Below, piece after piece: positions 24,546 through 36,829 of a DNA stretch of 64,000 nt (the stretch's first letter is position 1; every line of letters begins with the position of its first letter). Source of the stretch: Litomosoides sigmodontis (taxonomy: Eukaryota > Nematoda > Chromadorea > Rhabditida > Onchocercidae); NCBI GenBank assembly GCA_963070105.1, contig OY718806.1, positions 6,841,865 to 6,905,864 of the forward strand. Direction: 5' to 3'. The notes beneath the pieces are model-generated. The model made no database searches. It saw nothing but the letters and a program-made list of their open reading frames with translations, and was not told where the DNA came from. The position numbers were made by a program, and so were the translations under genes.

Positions 24546-26320
24546 ACATGTACACAAGAAACGAACAAAGAAATATAGTTCAGAAGATTTTACTGCCATA
24601 TGGATGAATGAGCTCTTTGAATTTTGCAATCAATCCCTATTATATTTTAGCAAAAAAGGTCCCGAAACTAACCGCTTAGCAGTCCAAAATCTTTGGGATT
24701 TTCAAATAGCACTCACCGCCACGATCAGTCTTGCTAATGACGAAATTGCAGGACAATAAATAGCTGCAATCGAACAAATTTTGCAATTGTCCATGTGATA
24801 TCTATCCGTAATGCTCAGAGGAGTAATTCTTGAGATTACTAATCATCGAACGTTATTTACAATTTGAGCATCATACGGTCGTAAACAATTAGTAATCGCT
24901 ACTGAGCACACGATTTGCTGCAATATGTCAGGAAATGGATAGACTTGTAACCTCGTGCGGAAAGTCAGGAGGGTATCAGCAATAATCTTGTCGCAATGAA
25001 ATTATCATGAAAGGTTTGAATTCGAGAAGCTATCTATTAAATGATTTTGCATGCAGTTACTCTACTCCTTGCTTGTAATAATCGACTTCGTCTGATGCTG
25101 TCAGCGTAATGGTACTCAGGAAGAAAAGTAAGGACACCTCTTTTATTGCATTAAAATGTTAGTAGTAGTAGGATGAACGAAAATGAAGAAGTCTCTGGAT
25201 TTTTAGATCAAATATAAATGTGCAACCACATTTGCATGTATGCTTCCTTATTCATCCCTCTCTAAGTTACCGGCATTTGCACCTTGCTTCTGTCAGCTTT
25301 TGCCGCTCTCAATATTACATTGTGTTGCACTCGGCAGGGTCCAGTCATCCATCTATGCTAATGTTCTTGATTATTCAGCTGCTCAATATGTAGCATATCA
25401 TTCATGATGTGCCTGCTGTATCTATCATTCTTGCCAAATTGCCATGGGCTGAAGAATTAGTAGTATGCTTGAAATGCAATTAAAAGCTAGCAAGCTTATT
25501 GCTAGTGTGAAACGATTTTGAACGCGAAAATAAGCCCCAACTTCGCCCTTTCAGCGCTGTTGGCAAATCATAAAAACTTTATTGTACCGATAAAAAGGCG
25601 GTTGTTTGATGTCCGTTTGAAGTGGTTTACGTATAATTTATCTACATCCCGTATCAGCTTCCATCATTACAATGCGTCTGTGCTATGTTTGCATCACTGC
25701 ATTGTGGTACACGTCCTTTGCACCGTTTTTCTGTCATTTATGTTACGATCAATTATTTTTATTGATACGTTTTCTATTCTTGACATTTTGCACCCTTCTA
25801 TTCAACAACGTAAATGTTATGCACGTTGCGCTGCAACCGGTATTTTCCACGATCTCTTCTTGAAAGTTTCCTTACGCAACGTGGGTTTGCTTTTTTTAAT
25901 TCAAAATTTTTGGATCAGTTAGAATACGTTTACAGCCGCTGATCTGACTTTATTTCATGGAACCCCTGTGGCCATGAGAAAGCTCACTAAAGCGCATAGA
26001 AATTGCTAAAACAAATCTTCAGCATGGCAGATGCGCCCACTCTGAAAGAACGTTAAAGTCATGCATGTATTTGAGAGTTCCTAGCACAATTTTAATTTGT
26101 CATAACCATATTGACTTCTGCTTATTTCCTAACAATTACATACAATGAATGCTAGCAATTAACGCACTCCTAATTCCTCTACCGTTGATTGTGTTATCAA
26201 TTTCCGTGTTTTCGACAATTACGGTCTTCAACGTAACAAACATTATCTGATCTCCCTAGATCTTGGATTGAAAAGAGTTGAAAGAGGAAGTAATAGTAGA
26301 TGATAAATTTGTATATTTAC

Positions 26321-26473
26321 TTGCAGAGGACTTCATATTACCGCTTGTTTCATCTCTGCTTATTATTTTCTCGTTTGCAATGGTCTGATACTGCAAATCT
26401 AGTCTTACATACCACTTCTCCATCTCTATCATCATCGGAATTCCCATTGCCAGAGTATGAATTAATTCATTAG
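26321..26473 (-). CDS. Candidate internal exon of an unrecognised minus-strand gene
   Basis: After an AG at 26474-26475 the frame NELIHTLAMGIPMMIEMEKW... stays open to two possible donors, GTAATA (exon end 26342) and GTAAAT (exon end 26321). Residue composition is protein-like. The acceptor has a poor pyrimidine tract. It may belong with the candidate first exon at 27257-27376, but no consistent joined model was found. Confidence 0.22.
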
Positions 26474-27256
26474 CTTAGAGCTGAATGCTCTTTGCAACAA
26501 CACTGATGAGATGATCAACAGAAAACGAATAAGAAAAGGAAGTAGTGGGAATGGCAGCTACACTACAGCTCAGATGAATAAGGCAAATTAGAAATCAACC
26601 ATAATATACTTATTAACTCTTGCAACACTTTCATCAGCCAGTAGAAGTGTCATCAATACCAGAACTGATTTTGGATCATTACTTTCCCATCAATACTAAA
26701 ATTCTCTCGCTAAAAGCATTTCACATACCTCGTCTTTGTGTGTATGTGTGCGTGCTCATGTAAAGTGTAAAAGATGAAAGGAAGCTGTCGCTATTGTTAG
26801 CAAAGATACTTACTTATTAGTTCTCCTCCTTCTTTTGCACTCCTTCTTTCATTTTGTTTGCGACCTTTTTAACCAGTAGTGATTAAAAAATAATTCCAAC
26901 TAGCATATTTTCACACCAAAATCCATTGCCATCGTTTCGGACATTTGTGTTTCCACATCAAATTATTGATGCTAGCAATAGTGAATACTTGGAGCAAGTA
27001 ATATATCAATAGCATCCTGAAATTCTCACTGACCAAGTTGAGTAATGCTTTAATGGTAATTCGCTGATCAATCCTGGAAAATTTACAAACACAAAGAAAA
27101 TTTGCAAACATCATAAATCAAGCATAAAACTGCCAAAAGGAAAAGTTAAATCTGTTTGGTGCAGGCTGCTCAAGACTGTTCTCTTTATATGTGGGACCAA
27201 TTTACGAAGGAAATTAAGAAAAAGGTAAAAATTTCCTAAGGCCTTACTTACTACAC

Positions 27257-27376
27257 CTTGCAGCGAAATGGCATAATCAGCTCATAATCAGAATTCTGCA
27301 TTGTTGTATAACTTTCTTCACGTGGTTCATTTTGAAAAGTAGTTTGCAAATCGGGCTCCACTTGTTTGTATTGCAT
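27257..27376 (-). CDS. Candidate first exon of an unrecognised minus-strand gene
   Basis: ATG at 27376 opens 40 codons (MQYKQVEPDLQTTFQNEPRE..., ending MPFRCK) with hydrophilic, acidic, Tyr/Gln-rich composition. A donor GTGTAG follows directly, and a consensus GTAAGT lies 5 bases further. CTGCAATCGCAG, a candidate trans-splice acceptor, lies about 11 bases upstream of the ATG. A possible next exon near 27070-26911 encodes a hydrophobic segment (MLLIYYLLQVFTIASINN). Function unknown. Confidence 0.3.
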
Positions 27377-28415
27377 CGTAACGACGACTGCGATTGCAGA
27401 TACGAACAGATTACTGATGCGATTGTTATCAGCTACTTTTTAACTAATTTTCTGTTCTCATCGTCGTGTTCGGCTTGTAAATTGACGTGACATTATAAAT
27501 CAAAGCAAGGTTCGTGTTTGTAAAAATCTCCATAGATGATCCATCAAATGAGGCTCCTAAGCCCCATTTTTTAGATGTTCCTTAGGCCTATAAACATTTT
27601 TTTGTCCAGCTTCCAGACATTCAAGCCACACCGTTATTTAACTGCATCTTTGAGACGTTAAATGTCGGGCTTTCGTAATGGATCACATGAAACGAGGAGA
27701 GTGGAAGCAGAAAGGAAGGCAAGTTTTCACAAAAGAAAAGCGCTCGACCTTCAAATAATGGTAATGATATTGAAGAAATACCACTGTCAACGCTTCCCTG
27801 ACCATTCCTGATACCTATTTGATTTATTGGCTTCTTTTACGACCAATCCACTTTTTCGAATAATAAAAACGTTAAGACAGTGGATGATGATATGCGCCCT
27901 TCCTGCACTCACCCTCTCTTAGGATATGAAAGCGAATTAATGGCCATCCATTTATCACATTTCGGTTCCCACCCATTGATATGTTAGACATCAAATTTTT
28001 GAGCAATAAAATATAGCTTTAGGTACATGTCTTCCACCTTCCTTCCATCTCCTCTTGTACTAATCGTCGATCGGTTGAGTGAACCTCGAATGCATAATGA
28101 GGTATATGTAGAATACTAAAGCCAATTTCATAAAAACTAATTTTCCATTTGCTTTTTCGTGGCGTTAATGTCTCCCATTTTCCATTTTCATTTTAATCTT
28201 CACTCCCTCGACCTTTCTTTGTCCATAATCACATCGCCTACGATAGATAATAAAACTACTACTTGAGTCCGTGAAGAACCGAAACTGTTCTTTCATATTG
28301 CATGCCAGTGCAGTATGAAGGAACCTTCCGTTGTTTATTCAAGACCTTTAAAGGAAATCAAGAATGGAACAGTCTTTTGATATCTAAAAAGGATTTTGTA
28401 CATGAAACAAAAAAC

Positions 28416-28477
28416 CATCGATGTTGAGCGAAAACAACAATGTTGTTGCTTCAAAGTGTTTTCGCTCAACATCGATG
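28416..28477. repeat. Perfect 20-bp inverted repeat (hairpin)
   Basis: CATCGATGTTGAGCGAAAAC at 28416-28435 is exactly complementary to 28458-28477, with a 22-base loop containing a small inner AACAA/TTGTT stem. It lies in gene-free sequence. It could be a small-RNA precursor or the relic of an inverted-repeat element. Confidence 0.9.
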
Positions 28478-29034
28478 AAACTATCTTCCCTTAGAAGCAA
28501 TCCTCTGAAATGGCAATTTTAGTGAGATGAACAACATCCCACACTCTTTCAAGTAGTGAAAGATAAATTGGTTTTTCTCGGAAGTAGAAATAGAATAGTG
28601 ATCAGAACAAATAAAAATTTTTATGCTCGAACTAGTCTGGACGGAGTTTCCGCAGTCGAATCATATACATGCTTTAATCTTGCTTAAATAAATGGAAATG
28701 TTTTTTGTGGTGTTGTGGAAATGCTGGAAGTCAGGGGAATACAAACTTGACGGTCGGCTGTTGTGGTACAGTTTTACAATCGAAATGAAATTTATAGTTG
28801 GTCTTATTATTTGTTTTTGCCTTTTTTTAGAGCAATAATAAGAAATGTTATGAACTAGTTGTAGGTCCAGGGAAAAAAAGAACTTCCATTTCCTTGTTCC
28901 ACCGTCTAGCTTCTGACTTAACTGGAAATTTCACAATTTCGGAAAAAAGGAAACTTTGATTTCATCATCTTTTAGTACCATTTTTTTGGGTGTTTAATGT
29001 ATCTAAGGATGAGTTCCTGAAGTGAGACCCAATA

Positions 29035-30594
29035 ATGACGAGTACTGTGTCACCGGAATCATTTCATCGTTATATTTATGCTCTAAAGACAATGGTAGTT
29101 TTGTCTGATGTAGGCACTGTATGTAGGCAGTCGTTAATACTCCTATGTGTTACGGCATTTACAATCTCTAAAAAAAACCATTTATCAAATGATCTATTGC
29201 TTCAGTCATTCCCTCGACTACTTAATTTGATAAGAGAATTTGATTGTTATTGCACACAACAGGTGAATTATTAGTCTGATTTTCCTATTTTTCTTCCCTT
29301 TTCATCTTTCCGCCCTCGCTGATGGAGAAAGATATTTGCTTGCAGCGAAATGGAGAGCATCCAATTGAAATTTCCAACGATGCACATAATCAAACAACCT
29401 TAAGTTCTAAATTATTTCATTGATTTGGATTTCCCTTCTATTACTACTCTGATCTTCGCCTCCAGTGATTCTTTGTGGAATAAAAAATCAATAGCTGCAC
29501 TACAACATTTCAAAATACATATCATGGATACAAATCGAACCGTTGATAGAGCTTTTGAACTATGATATTCGGTTTTTCTTTTTCTTCATTCTGTTATTTT
29601 GATGTACACATTTCAAATTCAATTGGAATGAAGTTGAATTTGAATAAGATGAAAAACAATCGTATGCAACAGAACGAATTATAACAACATACAGCAGCGA
29701 TTTTGTTCGGTTGCGTTACTTTATGATCCATGGCAGTTGTTGAAAGAAGAAGGAACTTGTAATTACTTTGCGAAGAAGGAAAGGGAAGCAGAAGTGTGAT
29801 TGGGCAGATTGAATTTATCAATTTAGTCGTAAATCAACAATGAGATGATCAATTTTAGCTTTGTCAAATGAGCCATCGCCCTGTCACTTCCAATAAGCAT
29901 CGGCTAATTGACGGTTTCCTTTTGGTTTTGCGGCAAGAAAGGCCATCTCAACCTTATTTAACTGTCATCTGCTAAACTTACTCTCCACTTCCAAACAATT
30001 CGAATACACCTTTTTATAACAGTGTGACATTCATCACTAAACCCCTATTCATTCATTTCATTCCTCTCCATCCCTGTTCACCAAAAGTCCCGCCGACGTT
30101 GAACAGGATTTTAACTGCAGTAAGTGGGAAAGAATGATTACAACAGTGATTATATGTCAGCTATAACGATAATGGTAACGATGATAACGACGATTATAAT
30201 TACAAGACTATTCAATACTCTTCCACGCCTTGGCCAACATCATTTGTCTCCGTTTCTTCACTCGTCATTTAACATTACTGATGAATATCCTATTCAATCA
30301 AGGAGTTTCGCTCTGTGGTTTCCATGTACCATCACTCATTGATCAAATGAGCAACCTTTGTCACAGCAACTGATTGATATTATCGCTGATCGAGTGGAGC
30401 ATTTCGAAGAGGTTATTCGAGAAATGGGTCATTCAGTTGAAAGAATTAAAAAATGCAGAGTGCTAATCAAAGATAGCTTCCACAATGAATCGACGAATGA
30501 ACGACGAGAACAGGCAGTCATGATTGAAAGACCTTCCATTTATGCTTCCGATAAGAAAAACAACTACGAATTTTGCTATTACCTCGTGGATTGA
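29035..30594 (+). CDS. Candidate two-exon gene, about 151 residues, unrecognised
   Basis: Exon 1 (29035-29262) starts at ATG (MTSTVSPESFHRYIYALKTM...) and ends at CAG|GTGAAT in phase 0. Exon 2 (30367-30594) follows TTTGTCACAG in phase 0 and reads QLIDIIADRVEHFEEVIREM... to a stop. The join is frame-consistent and gives an alpha-helical, charged protein. The second exon has heptad-like spacing suggestive of a short coiled coil. The 1.1-kb intron is long and could hide another exon. No domain recognised; chance frames cannot be excluded. Confidence 0.3.
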
Positions 30595-32336
30595 TTTTTA
30601 GAAATATTACTCTACGGCGCAAAGAGGTAGTGCTAAATACTTGGAGAAATGTTTTGACAGTGGTGATTGCAGAAAAATTAGTACCAATTTCTTGAAAAGG
30701 ATCCGGAGGACTTGTAGATATGGATAATATGTGACAAACAAGTGAAAAGGCATTTTCTTTTTAAAAAAAATGAATGAATACATCGTTATTTTTTCTTCTG
30801 CTGATATTTTTACTTCCTATCACTTTTGTTTGCATCAGGTATCGATAGCACTGTTTCCCACAGGGCTGGTAAGTCCTAATTGTTCAAGCATAAGTTTGTT
30901 ATGGCTAACATCGCTCTATGTTTCATGGAAGTTTCCAAGACTCTTGGACTTCGCTCTTTGTGGACAATATGAACTTATATCCTTGAATTCATTTGTAGAA
31001 AAGTATGGTACTAATATATAACGTTTAGTATTTGTGCGCTGTGAACTGCCAATGATTTACCTAAGCATAACTGTTTCAACTGTGCAGAATTGTTGTTTCT
31101 CATTGAAATGAACGTTTTTACAGGAAAGAATAGTTTATAGAAGAAAGACAAAGCGTCTACTGGATAGAGTTGTTACAAAATTTTCAAATAATTATGGAAG
31201 AATTTTAATGGAAAATACCAAATCACTCTAGGTCCAGTACATTATTTATTTCCGCTAATTAAATCGTTCGTCGGACACAGATGCAATCATTTTTCTTTTG
31301 GATAAGCCTTGTCTCAAAGGAAAAGCACTGTAGCAACATTTGTCAGCGCAGTGATTATGAAGCAATTATAAAATACGACTGCTTGCAATACAATATAATA
31401 AGCCTTAATTTCAGCTCATTTGCAAAATAAGTTACATAGCAGTTTTCGACTGATATTTTTCTGAACGCACAAATTCGCAAGGATTTTAAACCTTACTACT
31501 ATTCTTGATTATTTCTTATCATAATACATAAAGTTTCGTCGTGAATTAATTTCGCTTTGATAAACTTTATTGATACCTAGCTTGCATAGTCTCCCAACTG
31601 GGTGAAAGTTTCAATCAAAAGCATTTGCCGAGTGTGTGCACCTCATTATTGATTTCAAAAAGTTATTGTTACACAGGACTTTACTTTATGGTTCAGCAGG
31701 TAAAACAATGAAGTCTTGCTGTTGCAAACAATCAAAAGTATTTATTTCATTCTTTGTATTTACCGGTTGAGAAAACTCTTTCCATTCAAAACGATTATGT
31801 GATTTCAGAATTAGGTTTCATGACATCATTATAATTTTGTATTTATAGCACTGCTCAAGAAAATCGATTGAATAAATTTTTAGTAAAATGATGCACACCA
31901 TTGTGTCATTATCCTTTCTGTCATGTATTGGCTTGCAAGGTAATTAGTTGGGCTTAAAAATGTTGAAAGTTATTATTTAACCATTTAACTTCTGCTACCG
32001 ATTTTGCGTGATGTACGCTATAACATTTGCACTACATTCGCTGTCCTTTATTTTATTTATCAAATTGTTTATGTACCCCCTTCGGCTATGCTCAGCTTTT
32101 ATTTTTTCGTTTTTTTGAACTGGCAAATGAATCAACAGAGGAGAATAAGATGTATGGCCAGAACGGAGTATAGCTGGAAGGTGATGGTGAGAAGGGGCGA
32201 AGGTAAGGGCAAGAGATCCGTAAAATACCATAATCTCATATCTCATAAAAAGAAACATAAAAATTAAAAAAGGGTTTTGGCTGGACAAGTTACGAGCGTT
32301 GTGTTGATGTAATATCAAAGAGCGGCCGCTACTTAC
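30595..32336. other. Noncoding stretch
   Basis: AT-rich DNA without supported genes. Frames of 60-85 codons are Ile/Phe/Ser-rich and lack splice context. Confidence 0.45.
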
Positions 32337-32480
32337 AACGATGGCCCTCTTCTCGTCGACGTACCTACCCGTCATAAATGCCTCTGCTGCTGAATTAGTT
32401 GGCAACAAAATGCGAGATACATCTTCGAACTTTATGACCCAGTCCTTCGTACCCTTGCTCTTTTCCCTTTCCTTTATTAG
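32337..32480 (-). CDS. Candidate internal exon of an unrecognised minus-strand gene
   Basis: A 48-codon frame runs from an AG at 32481-32482 to a perfect GTAAGT donor. It is rich in Asp, Glu, Lys, Arg, Ala and Gly (for example GTKDWVIKFEDVSRILLPTN), far more protein-like than neighbouring frames, and more GC-rich. The acceptor has a poor pyrimidine tract. No family recognised and no partner exon firmly linked. Confidence 0.33.
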
Positions 32481-32721
32481 CTACACCACTCTCCTCTACT
32501 GATACTTCATAACATAACAATGATGCTGATTATAAACTCGTAATTTTCCTATCACGTACTGTTACAATGTAGAACCGTCATGGACAGTGTGGTGAACTCA
32601 ATCTATCCGGTCTAACCAAGTACCCTGAGCAACAACGAAATAAGTGTAGCTCCTGCCGTCACTTCTGGTAGTGTTCTGTTTTAACTTTAAATCACAGTGT
32701 GATACAGTGGTGCAGCTCTTT

Positions 32722-32985
32722 CACTGAAAATTTCATTTGAGATCTGAGCAATTTACAAAGAACAAAAGGAATGAAAGTTAGAATATTTACTTCGTATTAT
32801 TCAATAATTCTCAAAATTAACGGCATTGACTGAATATTAAAGCTACTTTTAGATTTCTTCTGTAATACTGGTGATCTCGTTGTGGAAAAGTAAGGAATAA
32901 ATTTTGAAATTTTGAAGTAAATATTCGAACTTTCATTCTTTTTGTTCTTTGTAAATTGTTCAAACTTGAAATGAAAGGTTTTGTG
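32722..32985. mobile_element. MITE-like element with 72-bp inverted termini
   Basis: The arm at 32722-32793 is complementary with few mismatches to 32914-32985, including a long block around CAATTTACAAAGAACAAAA. The 120-bp core has no coding capacity. Arms begin CAC and end GTG. No clear target-site duplication was seen. The size and structure suggest a non-autonomous inverted-repeat transposon. Confidence 0.7.
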
Positions 32986-35513
32986 TAAATTTTGTGAGAT
33001 TTTCGGTATAAACTAATTAATAAATATTTAGTGCAAACTGTGCTGCAAATATTGAGCACGTCGTTTTGCTTGCAGCGGTATTCTGCCTTGGAGCGTTTTG
33101 CTTATCTTTCACACTTTTTCCTTTTTTTTTCTGCTAATCAGCAAACGATTTCATTCGTAGAAACCGTATTTATAAGAAAAATTACTGAGCTTACACACCT
33201 GCATTTATATTAAACTTCAGTCTATTTCTATTCCTTTTTCATCGCTTTCTGTTCCGTTTCCATAATATTCCGCTCTCATACGTCGTTTTTCGACGACGTA
33301 AACAGCCAAACAATGTGTAAACGTAACTAGCAAAATTTTCTGAATAATTTCTGTCTTCGAATAAATTAAATTAGATTTCTGAAATCCCATTGTTCCAAAA
33401 TATATCGGTTTTACGACTTAAAATTTCTTTTCAGTATAAAAATAATTAATTGGGTACTAACATTGTAAAAGACGTCACATCAGTATCAATTTTTTCTTTT
33501 TTCTATTTTTCTATATTTCTTGAACTGCTGTTCCTCCCTTATCATCTTCATAACTGAGTGAAATCTCAATTTCTCGAATAATTTAAGTAATTTCATAGAA
33601 GCCAATTTAAAAGGCAAAATTCTGAGGTTCGAACACCATTAGAGTATAGCTAGGCTTCTCGTTCAATAGTAGAAGCAATGCCGCAGCGCCAACAACCAAA
33701 GCGCTTAGTTTCTTACAACTTCAAGTTCAACTCACGCAATTTAATCATCTATAATTGTGTATTGAAAAGGTGGCTCTCAAATGTCAGCTAATGGTACTTA
33801 TGGTAAAAAGCTGTTGAAAGGAATAGTAAAAGATGCTGGAAAATCTCTCACAAGCCGAGTCGAAATTAAGGATCCTGTTTAGCGGTGAAAGCAGTCCGGA
33901 GAAATGCTAGCGTAGATTATTCGTTTTGGCCTTTCTATACCAAAGAGCTGCTGAAAACAACGTGTTTCTTTGTTTCGCATTACTTTATATGCTGTCTGTC
34001 AAAATCATCAAATACCTCCTTTTAGATTTTAGGTCGAACATTTAGCTTAATTTTCTCCAAATTTACTTAAGACCAATCGGTTTAATGCTTACCAGAATTA
34101 CGTTTAACTTCTCCACTTCACAATTATACTGTCATGTTTGCAAATGTTTTGCTCGTCACAACTAATTAAGATATAACTGAATAAACTATTCAAACTATAC
34201 CATTATTTCTGAAATAAATTTAGGGTTAAAGTTTGGCCTTCAAATTCATATTAAATAATATCCTATTTAGAGTTCCTCAAGCATACATCAGGAAAGAGCA
34301 AGTTGGAATCCAAAAGATAAAATATTTATTATATATCTTATCAACACTGAAACACAACAAACATGCCTCGTCCATCAAAATTAGTATATTAGATAAATTA
34401 TTTTTCTTCGCAAAAAACATTTTAAATTTTAATGTAAAAATCATCTAAAAAAATTTTAGTTCTTTAATCGAAATTATGGCGTCAAATTATCAAAAATAAA
34501 TCAATAGGATTTTGAAATTCAAAGGAAAGGAAAACTTACTACATTTTTATGATTTTGGGTGATAATAGAGAAATGTCGATGAATGAGTGATAGAGAATTG
34601 TTTAGGTAAAAATTCCGAATTACTTTCTCCCTCTTCTTTCATTCTACATTTCCGTGATGATCTATATTGTCTTTCTGGAACAGAGCATAGACCAGCTTAT
34701 CCGGAATGGTTAATCGCTTTACGAACTCTGCGTTTTGAAAAAGCCGCTGGTCGGCTTAGCCTTCATATCATAATAGTACTGTGCTTAGCCGTTTCCGCCT
34801 CAATCCATTGATATACACCTGGAATTAATCCCTGCCAATCATCCACAAATAACACATTTGTCATCGCTACTCACATCATCACTCTAATCACTCATCTTTG
34901 ACCATTTCCATGTCCACCATTGTGCAATATATCTGTTCCTCTTCACGATCTGTCGAGTGGACCATTTTTGAACATCATATTAGTCACCGGTCTATTTGTC
35001 AGTTCAATGATCTTTCACCCATTTCCTCCTTCATACATCATATACTTCCAAAAATGGATGGCGACTCTTCAACGATTTCGAAAACAAATAAGCTAAAATC
35101 ACCTAGCATTTTTGGTAATTTTTCCGAAATAACAAAAGATAAAGGGAAGTAGACATGCAAAACAAACTGTTTGGTAATCAGCTTTACAGCTTCCATGTTT
35201 GATCCAATCCGGAAATTATTTCGTTTCACAACAGTAAGTTGTATTTATAGTATTACTCGATGCAGTTGCAATTGATCCAAGCAAATGTTCTGATTTTGTT
35301 CAGGAATTCTGAGGATCTGGAAGAAATAGTCCAGGACACTTGGGATTTGACAGGTTAGGATGTCGAGAGGCTATAATTCGGGAAGGGTCAGTTGTAAAAT
35401 CATTTAGATCGGAAGAAAAAAGTTATATGATGGCGAAATAAAAGTGAACAAATTGCTGAAAGGCATAAAACTGGAAGGTTGTATGTTTATGTGAATTCAA
35501 TTTATATTACTGT
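32986..35513. other. Noncoding stretch with one weak coding-like patch
   Basis: No gene is supported. A plus-strand patch at about 34660-34811 reads TEHRPAYPEWLIALRTLRFE then a hydrophobic tail to a stop. It is moderately GC-rich but lacks an ATG and a convincing acceptor. Confidence 0.4.
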
Positions 35514-35623
<110 letters not shown>

Positions 35624-36043
35624 ATAGTAGTCCGTTATAAGACAGAGAGAGAGAGAGAAGGGAGCAAATTTTGACAATGTGATAGGAGTACAGATGAGAG
35701 AGAGAGGAAGAAACATGAGTGAATAATTGTGCATCTTGAGGACATTAAAAAAGGAACGCAGTACAAGAAAATGTATTTACTTATGATTGACGAGCAGTGA
35801 TTATCATGATAATTTTGATGATGATCGATGTGATTCGTTATCGCTATAAGTGCATTCGCAAAATAGTTGCTACACTTCTGCAGTGCTCACTTCATACGCG
35901 CTACTTTTGTAAGTAGAGGTTTTTCAGTCCTTTTACATCCTCTATCGACACCAATTTAGTTACATTAAGCCAACATTGTCCTTTCCTGTTGACTAATTCA
36001 CTGATAGTAAGCTTCCGATTGGTGAAGAAATAGGAAATTATCA

Positions 36044-36205
36044 TTAGATTTTCATTTTCCGAAAAGGTATCATTTTACGGGAAAACTCTGTGATCACAAT
36101 ATCTGCTTGCATGCCGCTCATAAATCCTAACATGAATGTTGCTACTCTTTTACAACGAGTTGGCATTTCAAGAAAAAGAACACGATTTTTCCTAGCTAAG
36201 AACAT
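36044..36205 (-). CDS. Candidate terminal exon of an unrecognised minus-strand gene
   Basis: A strong acceptor (ACATTTTAATTGCAG) precedes a 53-codon frame beginning with ATG one base into the exon (MFLARKNRVLFLEMPTRCKR...) and ending at a stop at 36044. The Met/Arg/Lys-rich composition is plausible for protein. No domain recognised and no upstream exon linked. Confidence 0.25.
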   Translation of the reverse strand: MFLARKNRVLFLEMPTRCKRVATFMLGFMSGMQADIVITEFSRKMIPFRKMKI

Positions 36206-36638
36206 CCTGCAATTAAAATGTAAAACGGAGTAGAGACTCATTGTGCGTCAGTGGTAGTATGACTGCAAGCCATCATGACTTATATTACTTTGCAAAGCAA
36301 TACTAGCCGTTAAATGTTGTTATGTCGAACTGATATGACGGAAATCTCTAATTCTAATTCGATAACACCCAGTGACACCTCTTTTAATTCAGACCTCACG
36401 CGATATGCGGATGTGAGCAGATAATAGTCATGTATAAAATGATTAAATTCAACATTTCAATGAATTTGCTTTTTGTTTGTCTTTGTGGTTGAGATATCCT
36501 TTGTGCTGATCTAATGGATTAAACTATCCTAAATGAGGTAGGTATTCAATTCCAATAAATATCAAGAAGTTTTTAAGGTGCAAAACGCTGCAGTACTTTG
36601 GATTAATCAGTAAAGCATGTGCGTTTCATTAAAAACAT

Positions 36639-36640
<2 letters not shown>

Positions 36641-36673
<33 letters not shown>
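36641..36673. repeat. (TA)n microsatellite
   Basis: Pure TA run of about 16 units in gene-free DNA. Confidence 0.95.
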
Positions 36674-36676
<3 letters not shown>

Positions 36677-36801
36677 TGAAGTAAATATCCATCGCACTTG
36701 AACCACTCTTTATAGAGGAGACCTCTTGAAAGTTATTTGATGACGACTTTCACCAGCAAACAAATCCTCAACTAAATTGCAGATAATAAGGGCGAAACAG
36801 T

Positions 36802-36829
36802 GGGGGGGGGGGGGGGGGGGGGAGGGGGG
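36802..36829. repeat. Poly-G tract
   Basis: Twenty-one Gs, one A, then six Gs on the plus strand, striking in AT-rich surroundings. A second run of 13 Gs lies at 39181-39193. Such runs can form G-quadruplexes and are prone to length errors in sequencing. Confidence 0.9.

Noticed and set aside
25518..25922. 134-codon plus-strand frame
   Set aside because: Starts at a non-ATG codon, and an overlapping frame of 63 codons is also open; composition is hydrophobic and AT-driven.
33628..33660. GGTTCGAAC motif resembling a tRNA B box
   Set aside because: No matching acceptor stem, A box or cloverleaf could be drawn around it.
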